A stretch of 64,000 nucleotides of DNA. It comes from Halobacteriales archaeon QS_6_71_20. Lineage in GTDB: Archaea > Halobacteriota > Halobacteria > Halobacteriales > Haloferacaceae. Shown piece by piece: positions 41,673 through 51,007 of the stretch. A model generated the notes under the pieces. It was not told the DNA's origin, ran no database searches, and saw nothing but the letters and a program-made list of their open reading frames with translations. Each line of letters begins with the position of its first letter. Positions within the stretch are counted from its first letter, which is position 1. The DNA lies in NCBI GenBank assembly GCA_003020945.1, contig PXRU01000002.1, positions 158,097 to 222,096 of the forward strand, in the 5' to 3' direction. The translations under genes were made by a program, and so were the position numbers.

Positions 41673-42173
41673 TCACTCGGCGTCCGGCCGGGAGGTGCCG
41701 CGCCCCTCGCGTCCCGGCGTGAGGTTGCCGTGGCGGTCGATCTCGCCGTTGACGATCCGTGTCGAGGAGATCCGGTCGCCGTCCTCGGCGGGGACGTGGT
41801 CGACGACCTCGACCCGGAGACTCGGCAGCCCCTTCCGCTCGCGGATCTCGTTGACGCGCTTGGCGCCCGGGCGCGTCTCCGGAGAGACGACCAGTGCGTC
41901 GAAGCCCGGCTCGACGGCGATCCCGGTCGGCTCGGTGAGCTCGCGGATCTCGTACTCGCGGTCGTGCTCGGCCGAAAGCGGCGCGAGCTCCCCGTCGAGG
42001 TCGCGCTTCCGGTCGTCGAACGACCGGACGTACCGGTCCTGGCGACGGGTGTCGGGGGCGAGCTCGTCGGCCGTGAGGCCGACGGTGAGGTCCCCGAGCT
42101 CGAACGCGCGCTCGAACAGGGCGCGGTGGCCGTCGTGGACCGGATCGAACGTCCCGCCCAGCGCGACGTGCAT
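41673..42173 (-). CDS. coaD: phosphopantetheine adenylyltransferase, archaeal type
   Basis: 166 residues. 'VALGGTFDPVHDGHRALFER' is the nucleotidyltransferase GTFDPxHxGH site, and 'DRISSTRIVNGEID' the ISSTRI motif. It transfers AMP from ATP to 4'-phosphopantetheine to give dephospho-CoA. A basic, disordered tail follows. Start is at MHVALGG, eight codons inside the track. It is followed directly by the small membrane protein and preceded by a regulator gene on the same strand. Confidence 0.91.
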   Translation of the reverse strand: MHVALGGTFDPVHDGHRALFERAFELGDLTVGLTADELAPDTRRQDRYVRSFDDRKRDLDGELAPLSAEHDREYEIRELTEPTGIAVEPGFDALVVSPETRPGAKRVNEIRERKGLPSLRVEVVDHVPAEDGDRISSTRIVNGEIDRHGNLTPGREGRGTSRPDAE

Positions 42174-42209
42174 ACCCGAGGGAGGGTACCCCGACATGTA
42201 AAACCGACG

Positions 42210-42728
42210 TTAGTTCCCCTCGTCGTCGGCCGTCTCGACGGAGATGTGTACCGGCTCGTCGGCGTCCGCGGCCGGCTCCTCGCCGTTCAGTCGGGCGTCG
42301 AGGTTGAACACGGTGTTCAGCTGGTCCTGTACCTGCCCGACGGCCCCCTCCACCAGCGCGGCCGGCTCGATCGTCTCGTACTCGTAGGGGTTGTTGCCCG
42401 CGCCCGACGACTCCCGCTTCAGCCGGGTGACCGTCCCCTCGCCGTGGAGCTCCGCCAGCGCCTCCCGGACCGTGCTCGGGTAGAGGCCGGTGCCGTCGGC
42501 GACCTCCTCGCTCGTGGAGCCGGGGTGCTCGCGCAGGTAGACGTAGATGCGTGCCCGGGTTTCCGTGTCGAGCAGCCACGACAGCAGGTCGACGATCCGC
42601 TCGTCGAAGCCGCTCGCGACCTCCGTCGCGCTCTCCTCGATCCGCTCGGCGGCCTCGCGAAGCCCCTCGCGGGCCGAGTCGTCGCCGGTGCTGTCCGCCT
42701 CGTCGTCGGGGACGTCGTCGGTCGCCAT
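42210..42728 (-). CDS. winged-helix transcriptional regulator
   Basis: 172 residues. The wHTH is 'LDTETRARIYVYLREHPGST' plus 'SEEVADGTGLYPSTVREALA', with wing 'GTVTRLKRESSGAGNNPYEY'. The C-terminal third 'EPAALVEGAVGQVQDQLNTV' is a probable dimer helix, and an acidic tail follows. It resembles TrmB/MarR-like haloarchaeal regulators with no known effector domain. Start is at MATDDVP. It lies 36 bp before coaD. Confidence 0.83.
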   Translation of the reverse strand: MATDDVPDDEADSTGDDSAREGLREAAERIEESATEVASGFDERIVDLLSWLLDTETRARIYVYLREHPGSTSEEVADGTGLYPSTVREALAELHGEGTVTRLKRESSGAGNNPYEYETIEPAALVEGAVGQVQDQLNTVFNLDARLNGEEPAADADEPVHISVETADDEGN

Positions 42729-42790
42729 GTGTCGTATTTCGACGGTCAGAACTCCGGAGTGAAAACCCCGTCGCCGGCGACGACGCCCGG

Positions 42791-43900
42791 CTACTCGCCG
42801 TGCTCGTCGACGAGCAGGTCCCGACACAGCGCGTCCAGTCCCGCCTCCTCGCGGATGCGGCGCTGGCGGCGCGACCCCGACTCCCGCTCCAGCAGGACCC
42901 GCGGCCCCTCGATCCCGAGGCGGTCGCAGTCGCGGTCGACGACCGTCGCGAGGTCGACGACGGAGTCGCCGTCCCGGTCGAGGAAGTCGGCCTCGCGGCC
43001 GTGGCGGATCGCCCGCCACTTGTTCTCGTCGAGCAGTTCGCGACGGAGCGTGTCGCCGCCGTCCGCCGGGGTCGGGTCGGCCTCGTCCTCGTAGCGCTCC
43101 GCGAGGTCCGTCACGAGCGCGTGGACGTACTCCGCGAACGCACAGACGACGTCGGGGTCCGACTGGCCGTCGGGGGTGCGGACCTCGACGGTGCCATGGC
43201 CGGTGTGCGGGCGGACGTCGAACCAGAGCTCGCCCCGGTCCTCGACGGAGCCGTGCTCCACCATCCGGCGCTCGAACCGCCGGTACGCCTCGAAGTCGGC
43301 GAAGCGACCCGGCATCCCCGTGTTCGGGAGGGTTTCGAACACCGTCGCCCGCGCGGACGCGAGCCCGGTGTCGAAGCCGTTCCAGAACGGCGAGTTGGCC
43401 GACAGCGCCAGCATCGGCGGCAGCGACCACCGCATCCCGTTGGCGATCCACGTCGCCTTGTCCGCGTCGTCGACGCCGACGTGGACGTGGAGCCCGGCGG
43501 TCGTGTTGCGGTGTTGCGGGTACCGGATCCGGTCCAGCTGGGAGCGGTAGCGGGGCTTCTGTGCGTGGTCGAGCTCCCGCCACGTCGCCGCGGGGTGGAG
43601 ACCCGCGCCGGCGATCCGGAGGCCGTACGACTCGGCGTGCTCCGCCAGCGCCTCCCGCACCGAGACGACGTGCTCGCGCACCGACCCCGAGTCCTCGATC
43701 AGCGGCGTCTGGCTCTCGACCACGAACTTGAACAGCTCGTGATCGATGCGGCCGGCGAGCGGCTCCGGCGGGTCGCGGTCGCCGTACACGAGCTGGTCGC
43801 TGCCCGACGTCGGTCTGCCCTCGTCGTCGACGACGTAGAACTCCTCCTCGACCCCGAGGGTACCCATCCGGTCGAACGCCGACGCCGAACCCGTATCCAT
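42791..43900 (-). CDS. gshA: glutamate-cysteine ligase (gamma-glutamylcysteine synthetase), haloarchaeal type
   Basis: 369 residues. '[20 protein letters not shown]' opens the GCS2-family fold with its E-x-E-F metal/ATP site; '[20 protein letters not shown]' and '[20 protein letters not shown]' are further family boxes. Haloarchaea accumulate gamma-glutamylcysteine as their main thiol instead of glutathione. Start is at MDTGSAS: a TATATA box 26-31 nt upstream supports it over the track's longer ORF. The gene has its own promoter. Confidence 0.91.
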   Translation of the reverse strand: MDTGSASAFDRMGTLGVEEEFYVVDDEGRPTSGSDQLVYGDRDPPEPLAGRIDHELFKFVVESQTPLIEDSGSVREHVVSVREALAEHAESYGLRIAGAGLHPAATWRELDHAQKPRYRSQLDRIRYPQHRNTTAGLHVHVGVDDADKATWIANGMRWSLPPMLALSANSPFWNGFDTGLASARATVFETLPNTGMPGRFADFEAYRRFERRMVEHGSVEDRGELWFDVRPHTGHGTVEVRTPDGQSDPDVVCAFAEYVHALVTDLAERYEDEADPTPADGGDTLRRELLDENKWRAIRHGREADFLDRDGDSVVDLATVVDRDCDRLGIEGPRVLLERESGSRRQRRIREEAGLDALCRDLLVDEHGE

Positions 43901-43925
43901 CGGCGACGGCTTCGGTATCGGTCGG

Positions 43926-43931
43926 TATATA
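43926..43931 (-). promoter_or_regulatory. TATA box of gshA
   Basis: TATATA within GAGATATATACCG lies 26-31 nt before the chosen ATG, at the spacing for a leaderless archaeal transcript. This decides the gshA start. Confidence 0.6.
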
Positions 43932-44072
43932 TCTCGGGAAACCGGCCGCGAGACGACGGCGGTCCGACCGCCCGCAGCCGCCGGCTCGGCGGCCGACCCC
44001 GCGACTGTGAGCGACGACCGAGCCACTGTGACGGCGCGACCGCCGGGCTCGCGATGGGGGACGGCGGCCGCG

Positions 44073-44747
44073 CTACCGCGGCGTCGCGACGACGCCGAGG
44101 TGGTCGTCGTGGAAGCGGTCGAGACGGCGGGTCTCGAGCACCTCGTACGTCTCCCGGAGCTCCGCGAGCACCGTCTCGAAGACGGCCTCGGGCGCGGCGG
44201 CGACGTCCTCCGAGCGCGCCTTCACCGCCAGCAGGAGGCGGCCGTCGTCCGCGAGGAACCGCCGGTTGCGGGCGGCCACGTCCGCCTGTCCCCGGGTCGC
44301 GACGTCCTGCACGAGCACGTCGCAGTCGGCCTCGACCACGTGGGCGTACGTCTCCGGCCGCCTGGCGTCTTTCAACAGCGGGAACAGGTTCGACCGCGAC
44401 TCGCAGACGTCGAGCAGGTCCCGGACGGGGCGCGGGGAGAACTCGACGGCGTACGTCGGGCCGGCGAAGTCGGCGACGTGGCCGACGGTGGTGCCGTTGG
44501 CGGCGCCGAGATACAGCGCCGTCTCCCCGCCGACCAGCCCCGTCTCCATCCCGAGTTCGAGCATGCCGCCGAGCTTCGACCGGCCGGCGTCCCACGCCCG
44601 CCACTCGCCGTCGGTCGGCTCGCCGTACACCGGCTCACCGCGCGTGCAGAGCCGGTCGTCGCCGTCGACGCGCCGGCGGCTGACGCCCGCCGGCAGGGAT
44701 CCGTCCGGCTCGCGGTCGGCGTCGCCGGCGATGCCGTCGTCACTCAT
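44073..44747 (-). CDS. flpA: fibrillarin-like rRNA/tRNA 2'-O-methyltransferase
   Basis: 224 residues. An N-terminal small domain (about 25-70) precedes the SAM-binding Rossmann fold '[20 protein letters not shown]'. '[20 protein letters not shown]' and '[20 protein letters not shown]' complete the site. The methyltransferase is guided by C/D box RNAs. It overlaps the nop5 stop by 8 bp, so both subunits of the complex are made together. Confidence 0.93.
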   Translation of the reverse strand: MSDDGIAGDADREPDGSLPAGVSRRRVDGDDRLCTRGEPVYGEPTDGEWRAWDAGRSKLGGMLELGMETGLVGGETALYLGAANGTTVGHVADFAGPTYAVEFSPRPVRDLLDVCESRSNLFPLLKDARRPETYAHVVEADCDVLVQDVATRGQADVAARNRRFLADDGRLLLAVKARSEDVAAAPEAVFETVLAELRETYEVLETRRLDRFHDDHLGVVATPR

Positions 44748-45621
44748 CGGATCCGCCTCCGTCGCCCCCGGCGTCGCCGTCCTCGGCGCGGGCCCGGATC
44801 GTCCGGATCCGCTCGTTGAGTTCCGCCTCCAGTTCGGGGCGGCGGTCGCCGGCGTAGTGGTCGATCCGCGCGGCGATGGTCAGCTTGCCCGCCAGCGCGC
44901 GAGAGGCCGACCCCCGGTCCTCGGGTCTGGTGCCGCGGACGTACTCGTGGGTGTAGATGACGCCGTGTTTCGGCGAGGAGCCGTGGCCGCGGAGGTGCGC
45001 GAACAGCGCGTCCTCCGCGCCGAGCACCTGCAGGGTGCCGGACGGCTTCTTCGCGAGCGTCTCCAGCCCGCCCGCAAGCGAGATCAGCCGGGCCGCGAGC
45101 ACCGGCCCCGCCATCGACGCCAGGTTCGGCGCGGCGACGGGCGCGCGCGACTCGATGAACGCCCGCAGTTCGTCGGCCTCGCGGTCGAGGTCGGCGACCC
45201 GGCTCGCCAGCGAGACGACCCGCTCCTCGACGGGGCCGTCCGGGTCGCGTTCCGCGAGGTCGAGACAGCCCTCGACGCCCGTCCCCGCGTCGGGGAACAG
45301 GGTCCCCGCCCACTCGGCGACGCGCTCGGCGAGTTCGTTCGCGACGCGCTCGGCGTCGTCCATCGCGCGAACCGCGTGGAGGAGCTGCCGGTCGTCGGCC
45401 CGCTCGCGCTCGGCCGCCGCCGCCCGCGCGGCCGCGGTCGTCGCCTCGCGGAGGCGGTCGTAGTACTCCGACTCCGCGTCGACGTACCCCCGCTCCACGG
45501 CCAGCGCCGGCCAGTCGCGCGGCTCCTCGGCCGTCCCGGCCGTCACCGTCTCGGCCGCGTCGGCCGGGTCGGCCGACCCCGCCCGCTCGAACCAGCCGCG
45601 TCCGCCGTCGCTTTCGGTCAT
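44740..45621 (-). CDS. Nop5/Nop56-58 C/D box RNP core protein
   Basis: 293 residues. The N-terminal fibrillarin-binding part is followed by a coiled coil ('VVSLASRVADLDREADELRA') and the NOP domain 'KPSGTLQVLGAEDALFAHLR', 'SSPKHGVIYTHEYVRGTRPE' and 'GSASRALAGKLTIAARIDHY'. It bridges L7Ae, guide RNA and fibrillarin. The acidic, unstructured C-tail replaces the lysine-rich eukaryotic one. It is the first gene of the nop5-flpA pair. Confidence 0.93.
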   Translation of the reverse strand: MTESDGGRGWFERAGSADPADAAETVTAGTAEEPRDWPALAVERGYVDAESEYYDRLREATTAAARAAAAERERADDRQLLHAVRAMDDAERVANELAERVAEWAGTLFPDAGTGVEGCLDLAERDPDGPVEERVVSLASRVADLDREADELRAFIESRAPVAAPNLASMAGPVLAARLISLAGGLETLAKKPSGTLQVLGAEDALFAHLRGHGSSPKHGVIYTHEYVRGTRPEDRGSASRALAGKLTIAARIDHYAGDRRPELEAELNERIRTIRARAEDGDAGGDGGGSDE

Positions 45622-45754
45622 GCCGGGAGATGCGTCCGCGGTCGTTTATACGATTCGTCGGAGGCCCCCGGCGCGGTAATCCGGGCGTGGCACTGCGTAA
45701 CGAACCTATAACAATCCCCGCCTCCGAAGTAACCGCACGAGGGCTCCTTCCGAT

Positions 45755-46606
45755 ATGGACGACGACACCGAGCCGGACTCGCCCGACCGACTCGCAGTGA
45801 CCGCCAGGGAGACCGGGGAATCGGCGTACACGGGGGTTCGTGACACGGTGTTGACCGGCGTCGCGATCCTCGTCCCGATCGCCGTCACGGTTTACGTCCT
45901 CTCGCTCGTCCTGGATTTCATCGCGGAGGCGTTCGCCCCGGTCGTCGACGTGCTGCAGTGGCTGGGGGTCGTCGAGTCGTTCGAACACATCCAGGTCATC
46001 CGGCTGCTCATCGATCTGGGCATCTACCCGCACGTGATCGGCTTTTTCGCCGAACTGATCGCCGTCGGGGTGCTATTGGGGCTGGTCATGGTGGTCGGAT
46101 CGGTCGGCCGGAACCGGTACGGCGAGCGGATCATCGACCTCTTCGACCTGGTGATCACCTCCATCCCAGGGGTCGGGACGGTGTACAAGACCTTTCGGCG
46201 GATGGGCGACGCCGTCCTCGACGACGGAGCCGAGGACTTCCAGGAGGTGAAACTCGTCCAGTGTCTCGACGACGACATGTACGTGCTCGGGTTCCAGACG
46301 GGGCAGTCGCCCGGGACCATCGAGGACTCGACCGGGCACGAGGAGATGGTCGCCGTCTTCCTCCCGCTGGCGCCCAACCCCGTCACCGGCGGGTTCCTCA
46401 CGTACGTCCCGGCCGGGCAGGTCTACGACATCGACATGACGGTAGAGGAGGGGATCAGGAGCATCCTCACGAGCGGTATCGCTACCGGCGAGGACGCCGA
46501 CGGACGGCCGGAGCTCACGATGGCCGACCTGGGCGAGGTCGCCGACTTCGAGCAGCTTCAACAGCGGATCACCACGGAGGGCGGCGGCGACCAGCGGGAG
46601 CCGTAG
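45755..46606 (+). CDS. DUF502-family membrane protein
   Basis: 283 residues. Two long hydrophobic regions ('LTGVAILVPIAVTVYVLSLV' and 'FFAELIAVGVLLGLVMVVG') are followed by the family's soluble part 'YGERIIDLFDLVITSIPGVG', 'TVYKTFRRMGDAVLDDGAED' and 'VAVFLPLAPNPVTGGFLTYV', which is the most conserved stretch. No enzymatic role is known for the family. A CTATAAC box about 45 nt upstream may be the promoter. It is divergent from nop5. Confidence 0.86.
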   Translation: MDDDTEPDSPDRLAVTARETGESAYTGVRDTVLTGVAILVPIAVTVYVLSLVLDFIAEAFAPVVDVLQWLGVVESFEHIQVIRLLIDLGIYPHVIGFFAELIAVGVLLGLVMVVGSVGRNRYGERIIDLFDLVITSIPGVGTVYKTFRRMGDAVLDDGAEDFQEVKLVQCLDDDMYVLGFQTGQSPGTIEDSTGHEEMVAVFLPLAPNPVTGGFLTYVPAGQVYDIDMTVEEGIRSILTSGIATGEDADGRPELTMADLGEVADFEQLQQRITTEGGGDQREP

Positions 46607-46757
46607 CGCCCGTCGAACGGAACCACCCCGTGACCAGCTGTGTCTCCGGCGTGCCCCACCCGGGTCGGAGATCCGGCACCCCGTCGTGCGGGCGCTCCGG
46701 CACCGATCACCGGTATACCCCGAGTAACATTCCACGCTCCCGGGTAACGTCCGGTCG

Positions 46758-47961
46758 ATGGAACCGCCGGAACGACAGCACCCGGAGCCGCCTCGGGTGA
46801 AGGAACTCTCCCCCCCGAACCGAACGCTGATGGGACCCGGCCCCAGCGACGTCCACCCGCGCGTCCTCCGGGCGATGAGCACGCCGCTGGTCGGCCACCT
46901 CGACCCCTCGTTCGTCGAGATCATGGACGAGACGCAGGAGCTGCTCCGGTACGTCTTCCGGACGGACAACCGGTGGACGATCCCCATCTCCGGCACCGGC
47001 TCGGCGGCGATGGAGGCCGCCGTCGGCAACCTCGTCGAGCCGGGCGACACGATGCTCGTGCCGACGAACGGCTACTTCGGCGGGCGGATGGCCGAGATGG
47101 CCCGTCGCGCCGGCGGGAGCGTGGTCGAGGTCGACGCGCCGTGGGGCGAGCCGCTCGACCCCGCCGACGTCCGGGCGGCCTTCGACGAACACCAGCCCGA
47201 CGTGTTCGGCTTCGTCCACGCCGAGACCTCCACGGGCGTCCGCCAGCCCGACGTGTCCGAGCTGACGGAGATCGCCCACAGTCACGACTCCTACGTCGTC
47301 GCCGACTGCGTCACGTCGCTGGGCGGCGTTCCCCTTGAAGGTGGACGAGTGGAACGTCGACGTGGCGTACGCCGGGCCCCAGAAGTGCCTCTCGTGCCCG
47401 CCGGGCGCGTCGCCGCTCACCCTGAACGACCGCGCGATGGACAGGGTGCTCTCCCGCGAGACGCCCGCGCGGTCGTGGTACCTCGACCTCTCGCTGCTTG
47501 AGGGGTACTGGGGCGACGAGCGCGCGTACCACCACACCGCGCCGGTCACGAACGTCTACGCGCTGCGGGAGGCGCTCAGGCTCGTCGCCGAGGAGGGCCT
47601 CGAGTCGCGGTGGGCGCGACACCGCGAGGTGGCCGGCGCCCTGAAGACCGGGTTGGAGGCGATGGGGCTGGAGACGAACGTCGCCGACGATCACTGGCTG
47701 CCGAGCCTCAACGCCGTCCGGGTGCCCGACGGCGTCGACGACGGCGCGGTCATCGACGCGCTGCTCGCGTCGTACGACCTGGAGATCGCCTCGGGCCTCG
47801 GCGATCTGGAGGGGGATATCTTCCGGATCGGCTGCATGGGACACTCCGCGCGGCCGGCGAACGTCTCGCTGCTCGTCTCCGCGCTGGGCGAGACGCTCCG
47901 GAGCCACGGCGCCGCCGTCGACGTGGGCGCCGGCGTCGAGGCGAGCGCGTCCCGGCTGTAG
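46758..47961 (+). pseudogene. alanine-glyoxylate / serine-pyruvate aminotransferase, frameshifted
   Basis: The first part 'TLMGPGPSDVHPRVLRAMST' through 'YVVADCVTSLGGVPL' and the second 'VDEWNVDVAYAGPQKCLSCP' through 'GCMGHSARPANVSLLV' together match a complete class V PLP transaminase of about 400 residues, with the PLP lysine in 'GPQKCL'. A single extra base around 47337-47341 (CTTGAAGGTGG where CTTGAGGTGG is expected) breaks the frame. The total is one base over a multiple of three. It would make glycine or serine from glyoxylate if intact. Sequencing error is likely. Confidence 0.87.
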
Positions 47962-48094
47962 CCGTCGCCGTCGCCGTCGCCGCGAGCGACCGCCCGGTGC
48001 CGGCGGTGAAAACACCCGTGGACGACGAGAGCGAACCGATCGTCCGAGGACGGCGGCGCGGCGTCTTCTTTGCCGTCCGCCGCGTAGGTGTTCC

Positions 48095-48535
48095 GTGGTC
48101 ACACTCCTCGACACCTACATCGAGAACCGCACGCGCGTCCAGCCGGACGACACCAACAACCACGACACCGCCCACGGCGGCAACGTCGCCAAGTGGATGG
48201 ACGAGGTCGGCGCGATGTCGGCGATGCGGCTGGCCGGCTCGCCGTGCGTCACCGCGAGCATCGACCGCCTCGACTTCGAGCGACCGATCCCCCGGGGGGA
48301 CACCTGCGTCATCGAGTCGTACGTGTACGCGACGGGTCGCACGTCGGTCCGGGTCCGGCTCCGGGCCTCGCGCGAGGACCCCGAGACCGGCGACCGGGAG
48401 CGCACCACCGAGGCGTCGTTCGTCTTCGTCGCGATCGACGACGACCTGACGCCGACCGGGGTGCCGGACCTGGCCGTGGAGACCGAGCGGGGGGAGGCGC
48501 TCCGGGCCGAGGCGGTGGCCGGCGAGGAGGAGTAA
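48095..48535 (+). CDS. hotdog-fold acyl-CoA thioesterase
   Basis: 146 residues from a GTG start. 'NHDTAHGGNVAKWMDEVGAM' contains the hotdog helix with the Asn/Gly pattern and the catalytic Asp seen in YciA/BFIT-type thioesterases, and 'RLDFERPIPRGDTCVIESYV' is the following strand pair. It hydrolyses acyl-CoA in the cytosol. Length is typical for a one-domain member, working as a hexamer. A CTTTGCC box lies about 27 nt before the GTG. Confidence 0.87.
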   Translation: MVTLLDTYIENRTRVQPDDTNNHDTAHGGNVAKWMDEVGAMSAMRLAGSPCVTASIDRLDFERPIPRGDTCVIESYVYATGRTSVRVRLRASREDPETGDRERTTEASFVFVAIDDDLTPTGVPDLAVETERGEALRAEAVAGEEE

Positions 48536-48664
48536 CGACAGTCGACGGGTCCGAACGGCGGACGCGCCGCTCACGGCTCGGTTCGTTCGTCGCTCGCTTC
48601 GAGGTCTCGCCTCGTTCGACCTCGTTCCGCTCGCGTGGCTCGTCACGATGTATCGCAGCAGAAG

Positions 48665-48738
48665 CGGGCTGGGAGGGAGTTGAACCCCCGACCGACGGAT
48701 TAAGAGTCCGTCGCTCTCCCTGACTGAGCTACCAGCCC
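48665..48738 (-). tRNA. tRNA-Lys, anticodon CUU
   Basis: 74 nt on the minus strand. Acceptor GGGCTGG/CCAGCCC with discriminator G, D-arm GCTC-GAGC, anticodon arm ACGGA-CTCTTAA-TCCGT (CUU), and T-loop TTCAACT. CCA is not encoded and there is no intron. The 3' flank has the GAGCGA-rich trailer also seen by tRNA-Leu. Confidence 0.95.
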
Positions 48739-48815
48739 ACGCGCGTTTCGAGATACGACGGTACGCTAAAAGACCTTCCGTTTCCCCGACGGCGCGACGC
48801 AAACGAACATCACCG

Positions 48816-48821
48816 CTTAAG
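48816..48821 (+). promoter_or_regulatory. TATA-like box of the RCK-DHH gene
   Basis: CTTAAG, in CGCTTAAGTGG, lies 26-31 nt before the ATG. It is the only A/T hexamer in this gap between tRNA-Lys and the gene, and fits a leaderless transcript. Confidence 0.5.
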
Positions 48822-48846
48822 TGGCGGCCGACTCGATCCGAACGAC

Positions 48847-50322
48847 ATGAGTACCGGTGTCTCCGCCTCCTCGATGTCGACGTACGCCATCCTCGGCTGC
48901 GGGAGCGTGGGCCACGCGGTCGCCGACGAACTGACCGGGGAGGGGAAGGACGTGCTCATCCTCGACGTGGACGAGTCCCGCGTCGAGGCCCTGCGGGACC
49001 AGGACCTCAACGCCCGAGTTCAGGACATCGCCCGCCCCGACGTCGCCGAGGCGGTCGCCGACCGCGACGTGATCCTCATCCTCTCGTCGGACGTGGACGC
49101 CAACGAGGAGGCGGTGAAGGCCATCCGCGAGCACGGCGGCGACCAGTACGTCGTCGTTCGCGCCTCCGACCCCGTCAGCGAGGACGAACTCGCCGCCCTG
49201 GGCGCGGACGTGGTAGTCAACCCCTCGACGGTGATCGCCGACTCCGCGCTCCGGTCGCTGGAGTCGGGGGAGCTGGAGTACAAGGCTCGACAGCTCTCGG
49301 AGATCCTCCGCGACACCGCCGGGAAGCTGGCCGTGCTCGCGCACGACAACCCCGACCCCGACTCGATCGCCGCGGCCGTCGCGCTGCGGGCCATCGCCGC
49401 CGAGTTCGACGTGGAGGCGGAGATCCGCTACGACGGAGAGATCGGCCACCAGGAGAACCGCGCGTTCGTCAACACGCTCGGTATCGACCTGAAGGCCCGC
49501 AGCGAGGGGCCGCCGCTGTCGGAGTACGGCGCCCTCGCGCTGGTCGACTACGCCGAGACCGACGCGACCGAGGTCGACGCCGACGTGGACGTCTACATCG
49601 ACCACGACGACCCGGAGGAGCCGATCGACGCGGCGTTCACCGACATCCGGCGGAACGTCTCCTCCACGTCGACGATCCTCACGAAGTACCTCCAGGAGTT
49701 CGACCTCTCGCCCGACGAGACGGTGGCGACCGCCCTGCTGTACGGCATCCGCGCGGAGACTGTCGACTTCAAGCGCGACACCACCCCCGCGGACCTGACG
49801 GCCGCCGCCTACCTCCACTCGTTCGCCGACCACGACACCCTGGAGGACGTGGAGTCGCCGAGCATGAGCCCGGAGACGCTGGACGTGCTCGCGGAGGCGA
49901 TCCAGAACCGCGAGGTCCAGGGGAGCCACCTCATCTCCAACGCCGGCTTCGTCCGCGACCGGGAGGCGCTCTCGCAGGCGGCCCAGCAGCTACTCAACCT
50001 GGAGGGGATCACCACCTCCGCCGTGTTCGGCATCGCCGAGGACACCATCACCCTCGCGGCCCGCTCGAAGGACATCCGCATCAACATCGGGAACGTGCTC
50101 CGGGACGCCTACTCCGACGTCGGCGAGGCGGCGGGCCACTCCAAGCAGGGAAGCGCCGAGATCCCCCTGGGGCTGTTCACCGGGCTGGAGACGACGGAGT
50201 CGAACCGCGACACCCTCCTCCAGCTCTCCGAGGAGGCCGTCAGGCGGAAGCTGTTCGACGCGATGGGCGTCGAGAGCTCCGGCTCCGGGTCGAGCTCCGG
50301 GGACTCCGGCAACGGCTCCTGA
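48847..50322 (+). CDS. RCK/TrkA-N domain fused to DHH-DHHA1 phosphoesterase
   Basis: 491 residues. Residues 12-115 are a Rossmann RCK-N domain ('YAILGCGSVGHAVADELTGE', 'VLILDVDESRVEAL'). Residues 145-300 are a DHH phosphoesterase: 'AVLAHDNPDPDSIAAAVALR' (DxD) and 'VDVYIDHDDPEEPIDAAFTD' (DHH position reads DHD), with 'SSTSTILTKYL' after. Residues 350-470 carry the DHHA1 motif 'GEAAGHSKQGSAEIPLGLF'. DHH-DHHA1 enzymes include c-di-AMP/pApA phosphodiesterases; the RCK domain senses nucleotides in K+ channels. A c-di-AMP-degrading or K+-linked role is inferred, supported by dacZ in the same window. The Ser/Gly tail is disordered. Confidence 0.88.
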   Translation: MSTGVSASSMSTYAILGCGSVGHAVADELTGEGKDVLILDVDESRVEALRDQDLNARVQDIARPDVAEAVADRDVILILSSDVDANEEAVKAIREHGGDQYVVVRASDPVSEDELAALGADVVVNPSTVIADSALRSLESGELEYKARQLSEILRDTAGKLAVLAHDNPDPDSIAAAVALRAIAAEFDVEAEIRYDGEIGHQENRAFVNTLGIDLKARSEGPPLSEYGALALVDYAETDATEVDADVDVYIDHDDPEEPIDAAFTDIRRNVSSTSTILTKYLQEFDLSPDETVATALLYGIRAETVDFKRDTTPADLTAAAYLHSFADHDTLEDVESPSMSPETLDVLAEAIQNREVQGSHLISNAGFVRDREALSQAAQQLLNLEGITTSAVFGIAEDTITLAARSKDIRINIGNVLRDAYSDVGEAAGHSKQGSAEIPLGLFTGLETTESNRDTLLQLSEEAVRRKLFDAMGVESSGSGSSSGDSGNGS

Positions 50323-50453
50323 GCGGGGTCCGCTCGCCCGGACCGGGGCGGGGACGACGACCGGGCGTGAACCGGCTCGGAACCGGGATCGGGTAACCCA
50401 CCCGAGCCGAGCATCGACCTCGAACGGGTGCCCACCTCGAACCGGATACCGGG

Positions 50454-50517
50454 CGACCGGGCGGAATCGAGCGACCGACCCGCATCGAGCGGTCGAGCGG
50501 ACCCGAGCGATCGATCG
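50454..50517. repeat. three to four degenerate 18-bp tandem repeats
   Basis: Units of 18 bp start at 50454, 50472 and 50490, each shaped CGRYCGRnCnnnnYCGAG, with a partial fourth. They occupy the roughly 290-bp gap between the RCK-DHH stop and the PRC-barrel gene stop, where nothing else is recognised. Translation on the plus strand gives a six-residue repeat. Confidence 0.5.
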
Positions 50518-50616
50518 CGGCGCTACGGCTCCGGAGTCCTCGTCTCCTGTGCGCGTCGTCGGGAAGCGCCGCCGGGTCGACGGGCCGGCGGCACGACGGC
50601 CGTCGGGGACGCCGGA

Positions 50617-50913
50617 CTACGCGACCGCCTCCTCGCCGTCGGTCTCCTCCTTCAGCCGCTCGATCGTGTCGTTGACTAAGATCACGTCGCCCACGGCGCG
50701 CACCCAGCGGTACGGGATCATCACGCCCTTCCCCGGCTCGACCCGGGCGGCGAACAGTTCGTCGCTGAGCCGTGACAGCGCGAGCCCGGTCACGGCCTGC
50801 GAGCTCAGGTCGAGCCGCACGTCCTCGACCTCCCCCACGAACACCCCGTTGTTCGAGTAGACCTCGCGCCCGACCAGCGACGTGATCTCCTGCGGCGCGG
50901 CGTCGGCGTTCAT
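50617..50913 (-). CDS. PRC-barrel domain protein
   Basis: 98 residues of a single PRC barrel: 'EITSLVGREVYSNNGVFVGE' and 'GKGVMIPYRWVRAVGDVILV' are the two conserved halves. In archaea such proteins accompany CdpB-type cell-division components, but single PRC barrels also occur in RNA-processing and other contexts, so no partner is assigned. The acidic tail is 'KEETDGEEAVA'. Confidence 0.85.
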   Translation of the reverse strand: MNADAAPQEITSLVGREVYSNNGVFVGEVEDVRLDLSSQAVTGLALSRLSDELFAARVEPGKGVMIPYRWVRAVGDVILVNDTIERLKEETDGEEAVA

Positions 50914-51007
50914 GTCCCGGCGAACGGCCGGCCGGGTCTTAAACCCGTTCCCCGGGTCCCACGTCCGTCCGACGCGGGACGGACGCCGCGGCGACGACGG
51001 CGGGTCG

